NCBI GenBank assembly: GCA_040216765.1
Contig: JAVJON010000006.1
Span: 1-64,000 of the forward strand
Direction of reading: 5' to 3'
DNA from: Marinibaculum sp040216765
Lineage (GTDB): Bacteria > Pseudomonadota > Alphaproteobacteria > Ferrovibrionales > Ferrovibrionaceae
DNA length: 64,000 bases
Part shown: positions 16,520 to 25,426 of the stretch, piece after piece
Layout of the letters: each line of letters begins with the position of its first letter
Position numbering within the stretch: the stretch's first letter is position 1
The notes under the pieces: generated by a model
Told to the model about the DNA's origin: nothing
Seen by the model: only the letters and a program-made list of their open reading frames with translations
The model's database searches: none
Program-made: the position numbers and the translations under genes

Positions 16520-18592
16520 CTAGCGGCCTTCCTGGCGCCATGCGAGAAGCAGTCCGGCCAGCAGCAGGGCCAGCACCAGAAGGCCCGGCAGGAGGGCGAT
16601 CTGGCGCAGCCCGGTGACCAGGAACCGGTTGTTGTCGGTCAGCCCCAGCCAGTCCGTGCCGGCCTTTCCGGCATCCGCGTCCACCCGGCGCAGGCGGAAT
16701 GGCCCGTCGTTCAGCCAGAGCAGGCCGCCGCCCGTGGCCTGGGTCACCGGGCGCAACCGGGCATCGGTCGCCTGGACCTCGCCCAGCTCACGGGGATTGA
16801 TCTCGCCGACCGCGGCGATGGCGTCGCGCCGCCCGTCGGACAGGGTGTAGATGCCCGGCTCGTCGACCGGCAACCGCCCCACGGCCTTGCCGTCGCGCCG
16901 CGCCTCCAGGCGAACCTGCTCCGTCCGGCCGTCCGGAAAGGTGATTGTGACCGGCGCCTCGTCCGGCTCCAGGGATTGCCGGGTGACCGTCAGGGACTGG
17001 CCCTGCAGTTCGGCGTGCAGCGCCTCCTCCTCCAGGTCCGGTTCCTTCATCAGCCAATGCGCGGCCCGGCGCAACAGCTCCGCCTGCGGGCCGCCGCCCT
17101 CGAAGCCGCGGGCCCAGAGCCAGGCATGATCGGAATAGATCTGCGCCACCCGGCCCTCGCCGACCCTGCGCAACTGCAGCACCGGCGCCTTGCCCGGGCC
17201 GGTCATCAGGGTCTCGCCGCTGTTGGGCAGCACGTCGATCAGCCGGAACCAGCGCCCCCAGCCGGGCAGGCCGCCGGGCTCCCCGGCGCCGGGCAGGCCG
17301 GCGGTGACCGGGTGGCGCCGGCCCAGCTCGCTCAGCTCCGGGCGGAACCCCTCGACGATGACGCCGCCGGTCGGCTCGCCGGGCAGGACCTGCGACAGCG
17401 GGGTGCGCCAGAGGCTGAGCGGGAAGGCATAGGCCGGGCCCGACGCATCCAGCAGCGCGCCCCCGTCGCGGACATAGTCCGCGATATTCTCCAGGTAGGT
17501 CGCCGGCAGGATGCCGCGGCGGCGATAGCGGTCGAAGATGATCAGGTCGAACTCGTCGACCTTGACCTCGAACAGCTCGCGGATCGGGAAGGCGATCAGC
17601 GACAGTTCCATGATCGGCGTGCCGTCCTGCTTCTCCGGCGGGCGCAGGATCGTGAAATGGACCAGGTCGACCGAGGGGTCGGCCTTCAGCAGGTTGCGCC
17701 AGACGCGCTCGCCGGCATGCGGCTCGCCGGTGACCAGCAGCACGCGCAGGCGGTCCCGCACGCCGTTGATCACGGCAACCGCCGTGTTGTTCTGGGCGGT
17801 CAGCTCCCCCGGCACCGCGGGGATCGAGAACTCGGCGACATTCGCGCCGCCGCGGTCGATCGTGAAGGTCAGGCTGCGCTCCACGCCCAGCGGCAGGTCG
17901 ATGCTCCGCTCGCTGCCGTCGGGCAGGCGGACCCGCACCCGGGGCAGGCGGGCCTCGGCGGGGACCGAACCGGTCTGGTCGACCCGCAGGGTGACCGAGA
18001 CCTCGTTGCCGACGATGCCGTAGCCAGGGGCCTGGACCACGGTCAGGCGCCGGTCGAACGCATCCGGGTTGCCGGCGATCAGGCCGTGGATCGGCCCGGG
18101 CAGCCGTGCCGCCAGCGCCCCCTGCGGGACGTCATGGACCTGGCCGTCGGTCACCATGATCGCGCCGGCAAAACGGTCTGCCGGAATATCGGCCAGGGCC
18201 ACCGACAGGGCCTGGAACAGCTCGGTGCCGGTATCCGCCGTGGCGCTGTCGGCGGCGCCGGCGCGGACCGTCCGCACCTGCAGCCGCTTCTGGCCGGACA
18301 GCTGGGACTGCAGCTCGCCGGCGGCCGCCTCGACCGCGGCACGGCGGTCGCCGAAGCCGGTCGAGCGGCTCTCGTCGATCACCACCACGGCGATATCGTC
18401 GAGATATTCACGCTCTTCCTCGACCAGGGAGGGATTGGTCAGGGTGGCGAGCACCAGGGCAAAGGTGGCCAGGCGCAGGAAGATGCCACCGCTGCGCCGC
18501 CACAGCCCGACGAGGATCGGCAGCAGGGCAAAGGCCGCGACGGCGGCCAGCAGCCACCATGGCAGGAGCGGCGCGAAACTGATGCTGGTCAT
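16520..18592 (-). CDS. Large membrane protein with VWA-like and amidotransferase-like domains (BatA/MoxR operon)
   Basis: A 690-residue protein. The N-terminus has two membrane segments (LLPWWLLAAVAAFALLPILVG, then FLRLATFALVLATL). A VWA-like stretch follows, with VVVIDESRST and AIMVTDGQVHD. The middle, about residues 285-480, reads like the class I glutamine-amidotransferase-like fold found in this family (LLVTGEPHAGERVWRNLL, FDLIIFDRYRRRGILP). A C-terminal helix (about 662-685) ends in RQEGR. It is the last gene of the MoxR-DUF58-DUF4159 set and starts 6 bases after the preceding stop. Function is unknown; an inner-membrane partner of the complex is inferred. Confidence 0.82.
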   Translation of the reverse strand: MTSISFAPLLPWWLLAAVAAFALLPILVGLWRRSGGIFLRLATFALVLATLTNPSLVEEEREYLDDIAVVVIDESRSTGFGDRRAAVEAAAGELQSQLSGQKRLQVRTVRAGAADSATADTGTELFQALSVALADIPADRFAGAIMVTDGQVHDVPQGALAARLPGPIHGLIAGNPDAFDRRLTVVQAPGYGIVGNEVSVTLRVDQTGSVPAEARLPRVRVRLPDGSERSIDLPLGVERSLTFTIDRGGANVAEFSIPAVPGELTAQNNTAVAVINGVRDRLRVLLVTGEPHAGERVWRNLLKADPSVDLVHFTILRPPEKQDGTPIMELSLIAFPIRELFEVKVDEFDLIIFDRYRRRGILPATYLENIADYVRDGGALLDASGPAYAFPLSLWRTPLSQVLPGEPTGGVIVEGFRPELSELGRRHPVTAGLPGAGEPGGLPGWGRWFRLIDVLPNSGETLMTGPGKAPVLQLRRVGEGRVAQIYSDHAWLWARGFEGGGPQAELLRRAAHWLMKEPDLEEEALHAELQGQSLTVTRQSLEPDEAPVTITFPDGRTEQVRLEARRDGKAVGRLPVDEPGIYTLSDGRRDAIAAVGEINPRELGEVQATDARLRPVTQATGGGLLWLNDGPFRLRRVDADAGKAGTDWLGLTDNNRFLVTGLRQIALLPGLLVLALLLAGLLLAWRQEGR

Positions 18593-18598
18593 CGCCGC

Positions 18599-21352
18599 CT
18601 ACTGCCCGAGCCGTTCCAGCAGGGCAGGGACATGCACCTGGTCCGCCTTATAATTGCCGGTCAGCGCGTACATGATCAGGTTGACCCCGAAGCGGAAGGC
18701 GTATTCGCGCTGCGACTCGTCGCCGGGCACGATCGCCGCGACCGGGTCGAGGAACTCGTCGACGGCCCAGGCCGCGGCCCAGTCATGGCCGCCGATCACC
18801 AGCGGCGAGACACCGTCGTTGCTGCCGCCGCTGGCCCGTTCCACCCAGACCTTGCCGCCGGCATAGCGGCCGGGAAATTCCTGCAGCAGGTAGAACGCCT
18901 TGGTCAGCACATGGTCGGGCGGCACCGGTGTCAGCGGCGGCACGTCCAGCCGCGACAGCAGCCGCCGCAACGCCTGGGTGCCGGGGCCGGCGCCGCCCCT
19001 TTCGAAGCTGCCATGGTCGCGGGTGTCGAACAGGATCAGGCCGCCGCTCTTCATGAACTGGTCGACCTTTGCGAGGGCGGCCTCCGACAGGTCGGGCTGG
19101 CCCGGCGACATCGGCCAGTAGAGGAAGGGAAAATAGGCGATCTCGTCGGATTCCAGGTTGACGGCGAGCGGCGTGGCCGGCTCCACCGACGAGCGCCGCA
19201 GCAGGGTCTGGCTCAGCCCGCGCATGCCCGCCGCACTCATGTCGTCGACGGCCGCATCGCCGGTCTCCACATAGGCCAGGCGCAGGTCCAGGGTCGCCGC
19301 CAGGGCGAGTTCCTCCGGCGTTGTCGGGTTCTCGATGCCCTGGGCACTGGCCGGCGCCGGCTGCGCCAGGGCGAGGGCCGACAGCACGCCAGCAAGGCCC
19401 AGCGCCAGCGCCGCCCGGCGCGCCGCCGGCCGGGCCAGGGCGCCGCGCAACCAGAGCGCGATCCAGAGATCGGCGACCAGCAGCAGCAGGGCGGCGAGCA
19501 GCAGCCAGGGCAGCAGGTCGATCGTCCCGCCGCTGCGCATCTGCTGCACCTCGACATCGACGGGCCAGCGGTCGGCTTCCGCCAGGTCGGGCACGCGGCC
19601 ACCCAGGTTCACCGCGCTGGCCGCGGTCCGGGTGCCATAGAGGCCCGGCGGGTGCTGCGGGCCGGGGACCAGGCTGGCCAATGACGCCGAGTCCACCGGG
19701 TCGGCGGTGTCGCCCGGGGGCACGGCCCGGCCGAAGCCGTCGAGCAGCGACAGCGGCGGCAGGGCTTCGGCATTCTGCGCCCCTGTCATGCCCTGGCTCA
19801 GTTCCACCAGGCGCAGCAACATCTGCACGAACAGGCCGGACAGGGGCAGGTTGGACCATTCCGTATTTGCCGTGGTGTGGAACAGGACCAGCCAGCCTTC
19901 GCCGCGCTGTTCCGCGGTGACCAGCGGCGTGCCATCCGTCAGCCGCGCCCAGGTCTTCTCCGCCAGGTTGAGGTCCGGCTCGGCCAGGACCTGCCGGCGG
20001 ATGCTGACATCGTCCGGCACCGGCAGGCCGAAGAACGGCGATGCCTCGTCGAACGGCGCCAGCCGCGCCGGCTCCGCCCAGGATAGCGCGCCGCCGATGT
20101 CGCGGCCGCCGCTGCGCAGCCGCACCGGGGTCAGGTCGTCGCTCTGCGCCGCCAGCCGCGGGCCGGCGAACCGCACCAGCATGCCGCCGCGCTCCAGCCA
20201 GTCGGCCAGGGCGGCACGGTCCGGGCCGACCACCTGGCCGACATCCGCCAGGACCATGATGGCGGGCTGCGCCTGGATCAGCTCGTCCAGGCCGGCGATC
20301 CGGATTTCGGCATGGGGCTGCAGGGCGCGGTCGACATAGAACACTTCCGACAGCAGCGGCTGCGGGATGTCGCCGCCGCTGTCGGTCACGATGCCGATGG
20401 TGCGGCGGCGGAACCGTTCGTCGAGCAGGAAGGCCGCGCCGGCGCCGGGCGGCGCCTCCAGCTCCAGCCGGCTGAGCTGGTTCCGCACCGGGCCCGGCAT
20501 GTTCAGCCGGGCGGTGCCGGTCCGCTGCCCGGCGGCGAAGGCGAGCGGCGCGCGGCCCAGCAGCTGGCCGCGCTCCCCCAGGGCGCGCAGCCAGATCGCC
20601 TGTTCCGGCCCGGCCTGCGGGCGTTGCGCGGCGACCTGCATCTCCTGGCCGCTGAAGGTCGGGGGTTGCAGCAGCAGCGCGCCGGTGCCGCCCTCCGGCA
20701 GGACGACCCGCACCGGACCCAGCCATTGCAGCCGCTCCGCCAGGTCGAAGCGGGCTTCGCTCTCGATGCCGTCGCTGTACCAGACCACCTCGCCCGCATC
20801 GGGCGCGGCGCCGCTGCCGAGGGTCTTCAGGACGGCGGCGTGGTCCGCCGGCCAGGGCTTCGGCTGCAGCGCCGCCAGGCGGCTGCGGGCCTCGGACGCC
20901 GGCGCCAGGTCGGGCAGGGCGGCGGGACTGCCATCGGCCGCCGGGGCGGTGGTGATCAGGCGTGCCGGCCGGCCTTCGCGCTCCGCCGCCGCCAGGGTCG
21001 CGTCGGCGGCGGCGATCCGCGACGACCAGGCGGGCGCGGCGCTCCAGCCGTCGTCGACGACCAGGGTCAGGGTGGCATTGCCGGCGGACAGCCGGTCCGG
21101 GTTCACCAGCGGCTGCGCCAGGGCGACGATCGCCAGCGCGGCTGCCAGCATCCGCAGCAGCAGCAGCCAGAGCGGCGTATGGGCCGGCGTGCGCTCGGGC
21201 GCGGTCATGCCCAGCAGCAGGCGCAGCGCCGGGAAGCTCTGCTCCCGCGGGGCCGGCGGGGTGACCCGCAGCAGCCACCACAGGATCGGCAGCGCCGCGA
21301 GCGCCAGCAGCAGCCAGGGGGCGGCGAAGGCAAAGGCGCCGAGGTTCAGCAT
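18599..21352 (-). CDS. BatA-like DUF4159 domain membrane protein
   Basis: A 917-residue protein. The N-terminal BatA double-membrane region is clear (LLLALAALPILWWLLRVTPPAP, then LLLLRMLAAALAIVALAQPL). A large periplasmic or cytoplasmic middle part follows, then two more hydrophobic segments near 620-675. The C-terminal DUF4159 spans about 690-905, including RLAYVETGD, YFPFLYWPMSPGQPDLS and LILFDTRDHGSF. The family always travels with MoxR and DUF58 genes and is thought to belong to a membrane assembly or chaperone system. The start overlaps the DUF58 stop by one base (TGATG), showing tight coupling. Confidence 0.88.
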   Translation of the reverse strand: MLNLGAFAFAAPWLLLALAALPILWWLLRVTPPAPREQSFPALRLLLGMTAPERTPAHTPLWLLLLRMLAAALAIVALAQPLVNPDRLSAGNATLTLVVDDGWSAAPAWSSRIAAADATLAAAEREGRPARLITTAPAADGSPAALPDLAPASEARSRLAALQPKPWPADHAAVLKTLGSGAAPDAGEVVWYSDGIESEARFDLAERLQWLGPVRVVLPEGGTGALLLQPPTFSGQEMQVAAQRPQAGPEQAIWLRALGERGQLLGRAPLAFAAGQRTGTARLNMPGPVRNQLSRLELEAPPGAGAAFLLDERFRRRTIGIVTDSGGDIPQPLLSEVFYVDRALQPHAEIRIAGLDELIQAQPAIMVLADVGQVVGPDRAALADWLERGGMLVRFAGPRLAAQSDDLTPVRLRSGGRDIGGALSWAEPARLAPFDEASPFFGLPVPDDVSIRRQVLAEPDLNLAEKTWARLTDGTPLVTAEQRGEGWLVLFHTTANTEWSNLPLSGLFVQMLLRLVELSQGMTGAQNAEALPPLSLLDGFGRAVPPGDTADPVDSASLASLVPGPQHPPGLYGTRTAASAVNLGGRVPDLAEADRWPVDVEVQQMRSGGTIDLLPWLLLAALLLLVADLWIALWLRGALARPAARRAALALGLAGVLSALALAQPAPASAQGIENPTTPEELALAATLDLRLAYVETGDAAVDDMSAAGMRGLSQTLLRRSSVEPATPLAVNLESDEIAYFPFLYWPMSPGQPDLSEAALAKVDQFMKSGGLILFDTRDHGSFERGGAGPGTQALRRLLSRLDVPPLTPVPPDHVLTKAFYLLQEFPGRYAGGKVWVERASGGSNDGVSPLVIGGHDWAAAWAVDEFLDPVAAIVPGDESQREYAFRFGVNLIMYALTGNYKADQVHVPALLERLGQ

Positions 21353-22437
21353 CAGCCGGCTCCCGTGCCGGCGTCAGGATCGGGGCTGCGCTGCACCGTC
21401 CTGGCGCCGACCGAGGGATCGCCCGACAGGGCCGCATAGAGGGCCAGCAGGGCGGTCTGCGGGGGATGGTCGGTGCGATGCACCGCGAAGGTCCAGCCGG
21501 CACCCGCCGCGATCCGGCGCAACGCCTCGTGGCGCGCCTGCAGCCGCTCCAGCCATTGCGGCCGGATCGCCTCGACCCGGTCGACGGTATGGCGGCCCTC
21601 GCCCTCCAGCCCGCCGAAGCGGACCCGCCCGGAAAACGGCAGGTCCGCCTCCGCGGGGTCCAGGATCTGGACGAGGTGGCCGCCCACGCCACGCGCCGCG
21701 TCGCGGCGCACGGCGGCCTCGATGCGGGCCAGCGGCGACAGGAAGTCGCTGAACCAGATCGCCCGGGCAAAGCGCGGCAGGTCGCGCTGATAGGGCAGGC
21801 TGGCCGGCCAGTCGCCCTCCGCGCCCATCGCGGCACCCTTGGCGGCGGGCCTGGCGGTGGCTGGTGCCTCCTGCGCCGGCATGTCCGGCGTCTGCCCGGT
21901 GCGTGTCAGATAGACGGCCAGGCGATCGAGGGTGGCGCGCCCCGTGGTCGGCGGGTCGGGTTCGTGCAGCAGTCCCACCCGCTCGCCGCCGCGGACCAGC
22001 AGCGAGGCGATCGCGACCAGCAGCACCGACGCCCGGTGCACCTTGCTGGGCAGGCCGGGCAGCGAATGCCAGTGCATCGAGGGCGAATTGTCCCGCCACA
22101 GCCAGATGCTTTCGGCGGCTTCCCATTCGTTCTGGCGCACATAGCTGCGCATGCGCTTGGCGGATTGCCGCCAGTCGATGAGCGAGACCGGATCGCCGAA
22201 TTGGTAGCGGCGGTACTGCCAGAAGGCGTCGCCCGACCCGACCCGCCGCCGGCCGTGAATGCCGGGTGTCACCGTCGCGGCGATGCGCTCCGATTCCACC
22301 AGAAGGCGCGGGAAGGCACCGGCGGCCTGCTCCGCCAGGCGGCGCAGTTCCGCCCGCGACGACCGGGCGCCGCCGCTGCCCGCGGGGGCAGCCTCCGCCG
22401 TCCTGTTCGTCCCCCCGGTTGCCCGGTCCGACGTCAT
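21352..22437 (-). CDS. DUF58 domain-containing protein
   Basis: A 361-residue soluble protein. The family core is visible as GRRRVGSGDAFWQYRRYQFGDP and IDWRQSAKRMRSYVRQNEWE, followed by the conserved WLWRDNSPSM with its VWA-like aspartate. DUF58 proteins are partners of MoxR ATPases and are thought to present substrates or bind metal in a VWA-type fold. The ATG lies one base after the MoxR stop triplet, and the stop overlaps the BatA-like start. Confidence 0.9.
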   Translation of the reverse strand: MTSDRATGGTNRTAEAAPAGSGGARSSRAELRRLAEQAAGAFPRLLVESERIAATVTPGIHGRRRVGSGDAFWQYRRYQFGDPVSLIDWRQSAKRMRSYVRQNEWEAAESIWLWRDNSPSMHWHSLPGLPSKVHRASVLLVAIASLLVRGGERVGLLHEPDPPTTGRATLDRLAVYLTRTGQTPDMPAQEAPATARPAAKGAAMGAEGDWPASLPYQRDLPRFARAIWFSDFLSPLARIEAAVRRDAARGVGGHLVQILDPAEADLPFSGRVRFGGLEGEGRHTVDRVEAIRPQWLERLQARHEALRRIAAGAGWTFAVHRTDHPPQTALLALYAALSGDPSVGARTVQRSPDPDAGTGAG

Positions 22438-22438
22438 G

Positions 22439-23458
22439 TCATGCGAATCGCTGCAGCAGGTCGTCGATGACCCGGTCGATCGTCACGCCGTCGGCCCTGG
22501 CGCCGAAGGTCAGGGCGATCCTGTGCCGCAGGACCGGGGCGGCCAGCGCGACGACATCGTCCACCGACGGCACCAGGCGGCCGTCGATCAGGGCGCGGGC
22601 GCGCACCGCCAGCATCAGCGACTGGCTGGCGCGCGGGCCGGGCCCCCAGGCGAGCCTTTCGCGCACCTCCGGCACCTGGCTCTCGGTCGGGCGGCTGTCC
22701 CGCACCAGGTCCAGGATGGCGTCGACGACGGCCTCGCTGACCGGGATCCGCCGGACCAGGCGCTGCATCGACATCAGCTGGTCCGCGGTCACCGCGGCGC
22801 GCGCCGGCGCCGCCTCGGCCCCGGTGGTCGCGAACAGCATGCGCCGTTCCGAGCTGCGGTCCGGATAGTCGACGTCGATCTGCAGCAGGAAGCGGTCCAG
22901 CTGCGCCTCCGGCAGCGGATAGGTGCCTTCCTGCTCGATCGGGTTCTGGGTCGCCAGCACATGGAACGGGCGCGGCACGGCGTGGCGCTGGCCGGCGACG
23001 GAGACCTCCTTCTCCTGCATCGCCTGCAGCAGCGCGGACTGGGTGCGCGGGCTGGCGCGGTTGATCTCGTCGGCCATGAACAGCTGGGTGAAGATCGGGC
23101 CGGGGATGAAGCGGAACGAGCGGCGCCCGCTCTCGCTCTCGTCCAGCACCTCGGAGCCCAGGATGTCCGCCGGCATCAGGTCCGGCGTGAACTGCACGCG
23201 GCGTTCATCCAGCCCCAGGACCTTGCCCAGCGTTTCCACCAGCAGGGTCTTGGCCAGCCCCGGTACCCCGATCAGCAGGGCATGGCCGCCCGAAAGCAGG
23301 GTGATCAGGGTCTCGGTGACAACGCGCTCCTGCCCGAAGATCACCTTGTGGACCTCGGTCTGGATCGCGTTGATCTGCTGGGCGGCGAGGTCGATCTCGG
23401 CCGACAATGTGTCTGCCGAACCGGCTGTCGAGAGGCCGGCTTCGTGGAGGTTCTGCAT
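22439..23458 (-). CDS. MoxR family AAA+ ATPase
   Basis: A 339-residue ATPase of the MoxR/RavA branch. It has Walker A GVPGLAKT (64-71), Walker B FMADEINRA, the sensor 1 segment LATQNPIEQEGTYPLPEAQLDRFLL, and the arginine finger region of the helix-2-insert clade. MoxR proteins act as chaperones that mature or insert metal into partner complexes, often together with VWA proteins. The start MQNLHEAG is chosen because upstream codons are of non-coding character. It heads the operon and is divergent from the DUF1285 gene. Confidence 0.92.
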   Translation of the reverse strand: MQNLHEAGLSTAGSADTLSAEIDLAAQQINAIQTEVHKVIFGQERVVTETLITLLSGGHALLIGVPGLAKTLLVETLGKVLGLDERRVQFTPDLMPADILGSEVLDESESGRRSFRFIPGPIFTQLFMADEINRASPRTQSALLQAMQEKEVSVAGQRHAVPRPFHVLATQNPIEQEGTYPLPEAQLDRFLLQIDVDYPDRSSERRMLFATTGAEAAPARAAVTADQLMSMQRLVRRIPVSEAVVDAILDLVRDSRPTESQVPEVRERLAWGPGPRASQSLMLAVRARALIDGRLVPSVDDVVALAAPVLRHRIALTFGARADGVTIDRVIDDLLQRFA

Positions 23459-23751
23459 ACCTGCGGGGGTCCTGTATATGCGTCTACTGCCTATCTGCCG
23501 ACCGTTCGGGCATCCGCACTGTCGCTCCCGCAGCGGGCGCCGCCCTTGCGTCGCCCATCCGCTGTCCCCCGACGGCGGATGGTCCCGGGACTGGCGCCGC
23601 GCCCCCTGCCGCCGCACCGGATCGGGTGGCGGCCTGCGGGACGGCTCGTATATGTCGGTCTTGCACCTCGGGCGGCTGTCTGTCGTTGATGGGTCCACTC
23701 TAGCGGTCGCGGTGTTACCGAGTCATGGAAAACATGGTGCACGAGGACGTG

Positions 23752-24396
23752 ATGACGAGGAGCGATGCGAAAAATCATCCCGCGGCCGGCGCGACAGCGG
23801 GCGGCCCCGCCGGCACGCCCGACGCCGAGGGCCTGTTCGAGGCGCTGCGGGGCGAGGACTGGTCCCGCAACCCGCCGCCGGTGGACAGCTGGCATCCCGC
23901 GCGGGAAGGCGAGATCGACATCCGGATCGCCCGCGACGGCAGCTGGACCTATCGCGGCTCGCCGATCGGCCGCCAGCGCATGGTCCGCCTGTTCTCGACG
24001 ATCCTGCGGCGCGACGAGGACGATGAATTCTACCTCGTGACACCCGCCGAGAAGCTGCGGATCCAGGTGGAGGATGCCCCCTTCGTGGCCGTCGAGATGG
24101 CGGTGGAGGGTGAAGGCGAGGCGCAGCGCCTGGTGTTCCGCACCAACGTGAACGAGGTGGTGACCGCCGATGCAGAGCATCCGATCCGGGTGGAGGTGGA
24201 TCCTGTGACGGCTGAGCCGGCGCCCTACATTGCGGTCCGGGGCCGGCTTCAGGCATTGATCGCGCGCAGCGTCTTCTATGACCTGGTCGAACTGGCCGGG
24301 GCGGAGGCGACCGGGGAGGGCGAGATGCTGGTCGTCCGCTCGGCAGGCAGCCGGTTCGTCCTGGGGCCGGTGCCGGACGACATGCAGGAGGGATAG
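23752..24396 (+). CDS. DUF1285 family protein
   Basis: A 214-residue protein from the ATG at 23752, which has GAGGA at good spacing; ATGs at 23725 and 23734 are alternatives. Family marks include NPPPVDSWHPAREGEIDIRIARDGSWTYRGSPIGR (in parts), VRLFSTILRRDEDDEFYLVTPAEKLRIQVEDAPFVAVE and the C-terminal VLGPVPD. Known structures show a two-domain beta fold without enzymatic assignment. It begins a plus-strand run with the CoA pyrophosphatase 8 bases downstream. Confidence 0.9.
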   Translation: MTRSDAKNHPAAGATAGGPAGTPDAEGLFEALRGEDWSRNPPPVDSWHPAREGEIDIRIARDGSWTYRGSPIGRQRMVRLFSTILRRDEDDEFYLVTPAEKLRIQVEDAPFVAVEMAVEGEGEAQRLVFRTNVNEVVTADAEHPIRVEVDPVTAEPAPYIAVRGRLQALIARSVFYDLVELAGAEATGEGEMLVVRSAGSRFVLGPVPDDMQEG

Positions 24397-24404
24397 GCAG
24401 GGCG

Positions 24405-25106
24405 ATGGCGGACGGGCAGGCAGGGCCGGGCGGGGCCCGGGTGGCAGGACAGGCGGCAACGGGCCCTGTGCAGGCGGCCGGCCTGTCGGCCCGGACGATT
24501 GCCCGCGCGCTCGACAGGCCGCCGCGCCTGGACGACCTGCCGCTCGAGATCGAGGCGTTCGACCGCGGCGACCACATGATGAACCCGGACCGGGCGATCT
24601 TTGCCAGCGGGCCGCTGAAGGCCGCCGCGGTGCTGGTGCCGCTGGTGACCTATCCGGACGCGCTGCAGGTGCTCCTGACCCACCGGGCCAAGACCCTGGC
24701 CCGGCATGCCGGCCAGATCGCCTTCCCCGGCGGCCGCGTGGATCCGGAGGATATCGACCTCGTCGCCTGCGCGCTGCGGGAGACGGAGGAGGAGATCGGC
24801 CTGCCGCGCGACCGCATCGAGGTCCTGGGGGCGCTGGACCCCTACCTGACGGCGACCGGCTATGTGGTCGCCCCGATCGTCGGGCTGGTGGCGCCGGGCT
24901 TCGACCTGCGCCTGGACCAGCGCGAGGTGGCCTCCAGCTTCGAGGTGCCGCTGGACTTCCTGCTGGACGAAGGCAATCACCGGCAGGACAGCGGCCATTT
25001 CCAGGGGCGCGAGCGGCACTGGTGGGCGATCCCCTATGGCGAGCATTACATCTGGGGCGCCACGGCCGGCATGCTGCGCAATCTCCGCGAACGGCTGGCC
25101 GGCTGA
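24405..25106 (+). CDS. CoA pyrophosphatase (NUDIX, NudL-like)
   Basis: A 233-residue NUDIX enzyme. HAGQIAFPGGRVDPEDIDLVACALRETEEEIGL is the combined CoA-pyrophosphatase signature and NUDIX box (cited as the run at about residues 100-133). It cleaves CoA to 4-phosphopantetheine and 3',5'-ADP, limiting oxidised or toxic CoA forms. An N-terminal stretch of about 30 residues rich in Gly, Ala and Gln precedes the fold. The stop overlaps the next start by one base (TGATG). Confidence 0.9.
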   Translation: MADGQAGPGGARVAGQAATGPVQAAGLSARTIARALDRPPRLDDLPLEIEAFDRGDHMMNPDRAIFASGPLKAAAVLVPLVTYPDALQVLLTHRAKTLARHAGQIAFPGGRVDPEDIDLVACALRETEEEIGLPRDRIEVLGALDPYLTATGYVVAPIVGLVAPGFDLRLDQREVASSFEVPLDFLLDEGNHRQDSGHFQGRERHWWAIPYGEHYIWGATAGMLRNLRERLAG

Positions 25107-25420
25107 TGTTGCGCCAGATCCTCTATCATGTCCTGCCGATGGCCGTGCCGTTCGCCATGTACGCGGCCTATCTGTGGCTGCAGCACAGGCGCGGCGCGGC
25201 CCAGGCCTGGCGCGATGCGCCCTTGACCTGGCTGTTCGTGGCCGGGTTCGTGCTGGTGATCGCCAGCTTCGTCGTGCTGCGGTTCGAGTCCAACGAGGCG
25301 AAGGACCTGGACTACCGTCCCCCGGCCTATGTCGACGGCGAGATCGTGCCCGCGGGCAAGCAGCCGGTTCCCGCCCGGCCCGAGCCGGACCGGACCGGTC
25401 CGCCGCAGCCCGATGACTGA
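25106..25420 (+). CDS. Small membrane protein, DUF6111-like
   Basis: A 104-residue protein with two membrane helices (ILYHVLPMAVPFAMYAAYLWLQ and LTWLFVAGFVLVIASFVVL) and a polar, proline-rich tail ending PPQPDD. The YRPPAYVDGEIVPAG stretch matches what I recall of DUF6111 proteins of alphaproteobacteria, always found between CoA pyrophosphatase and CCA-adding enzyme. Function is unknown. It is translationally coupled to the NUDIX gene and followed 6 bases later by the CCA gene. Confidence 0.82.
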   Translation: MLRQILYHVLPMAVPFAMYAAYLWLQHRRGAAQAWRDAPLTWLFVAGFVLVIASFVVLRFESNEAKDLDYRPPAYVDGEIVPAGKQPVPARPEPDRTGPPQPDD

Positions 25421-25426
25421 CCGGCG

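Noticed and set aside
16349..19684. A 1111-codon open frame on the plus strand antisense to the BatA/MoxR operon
   Set aside because: It is a shadow of GC-rich codons on the opposite strand: the composition is Arg/Gln/Ala/Gly-rich with no family motifs, while the minus strand encodes recognisable proteins.
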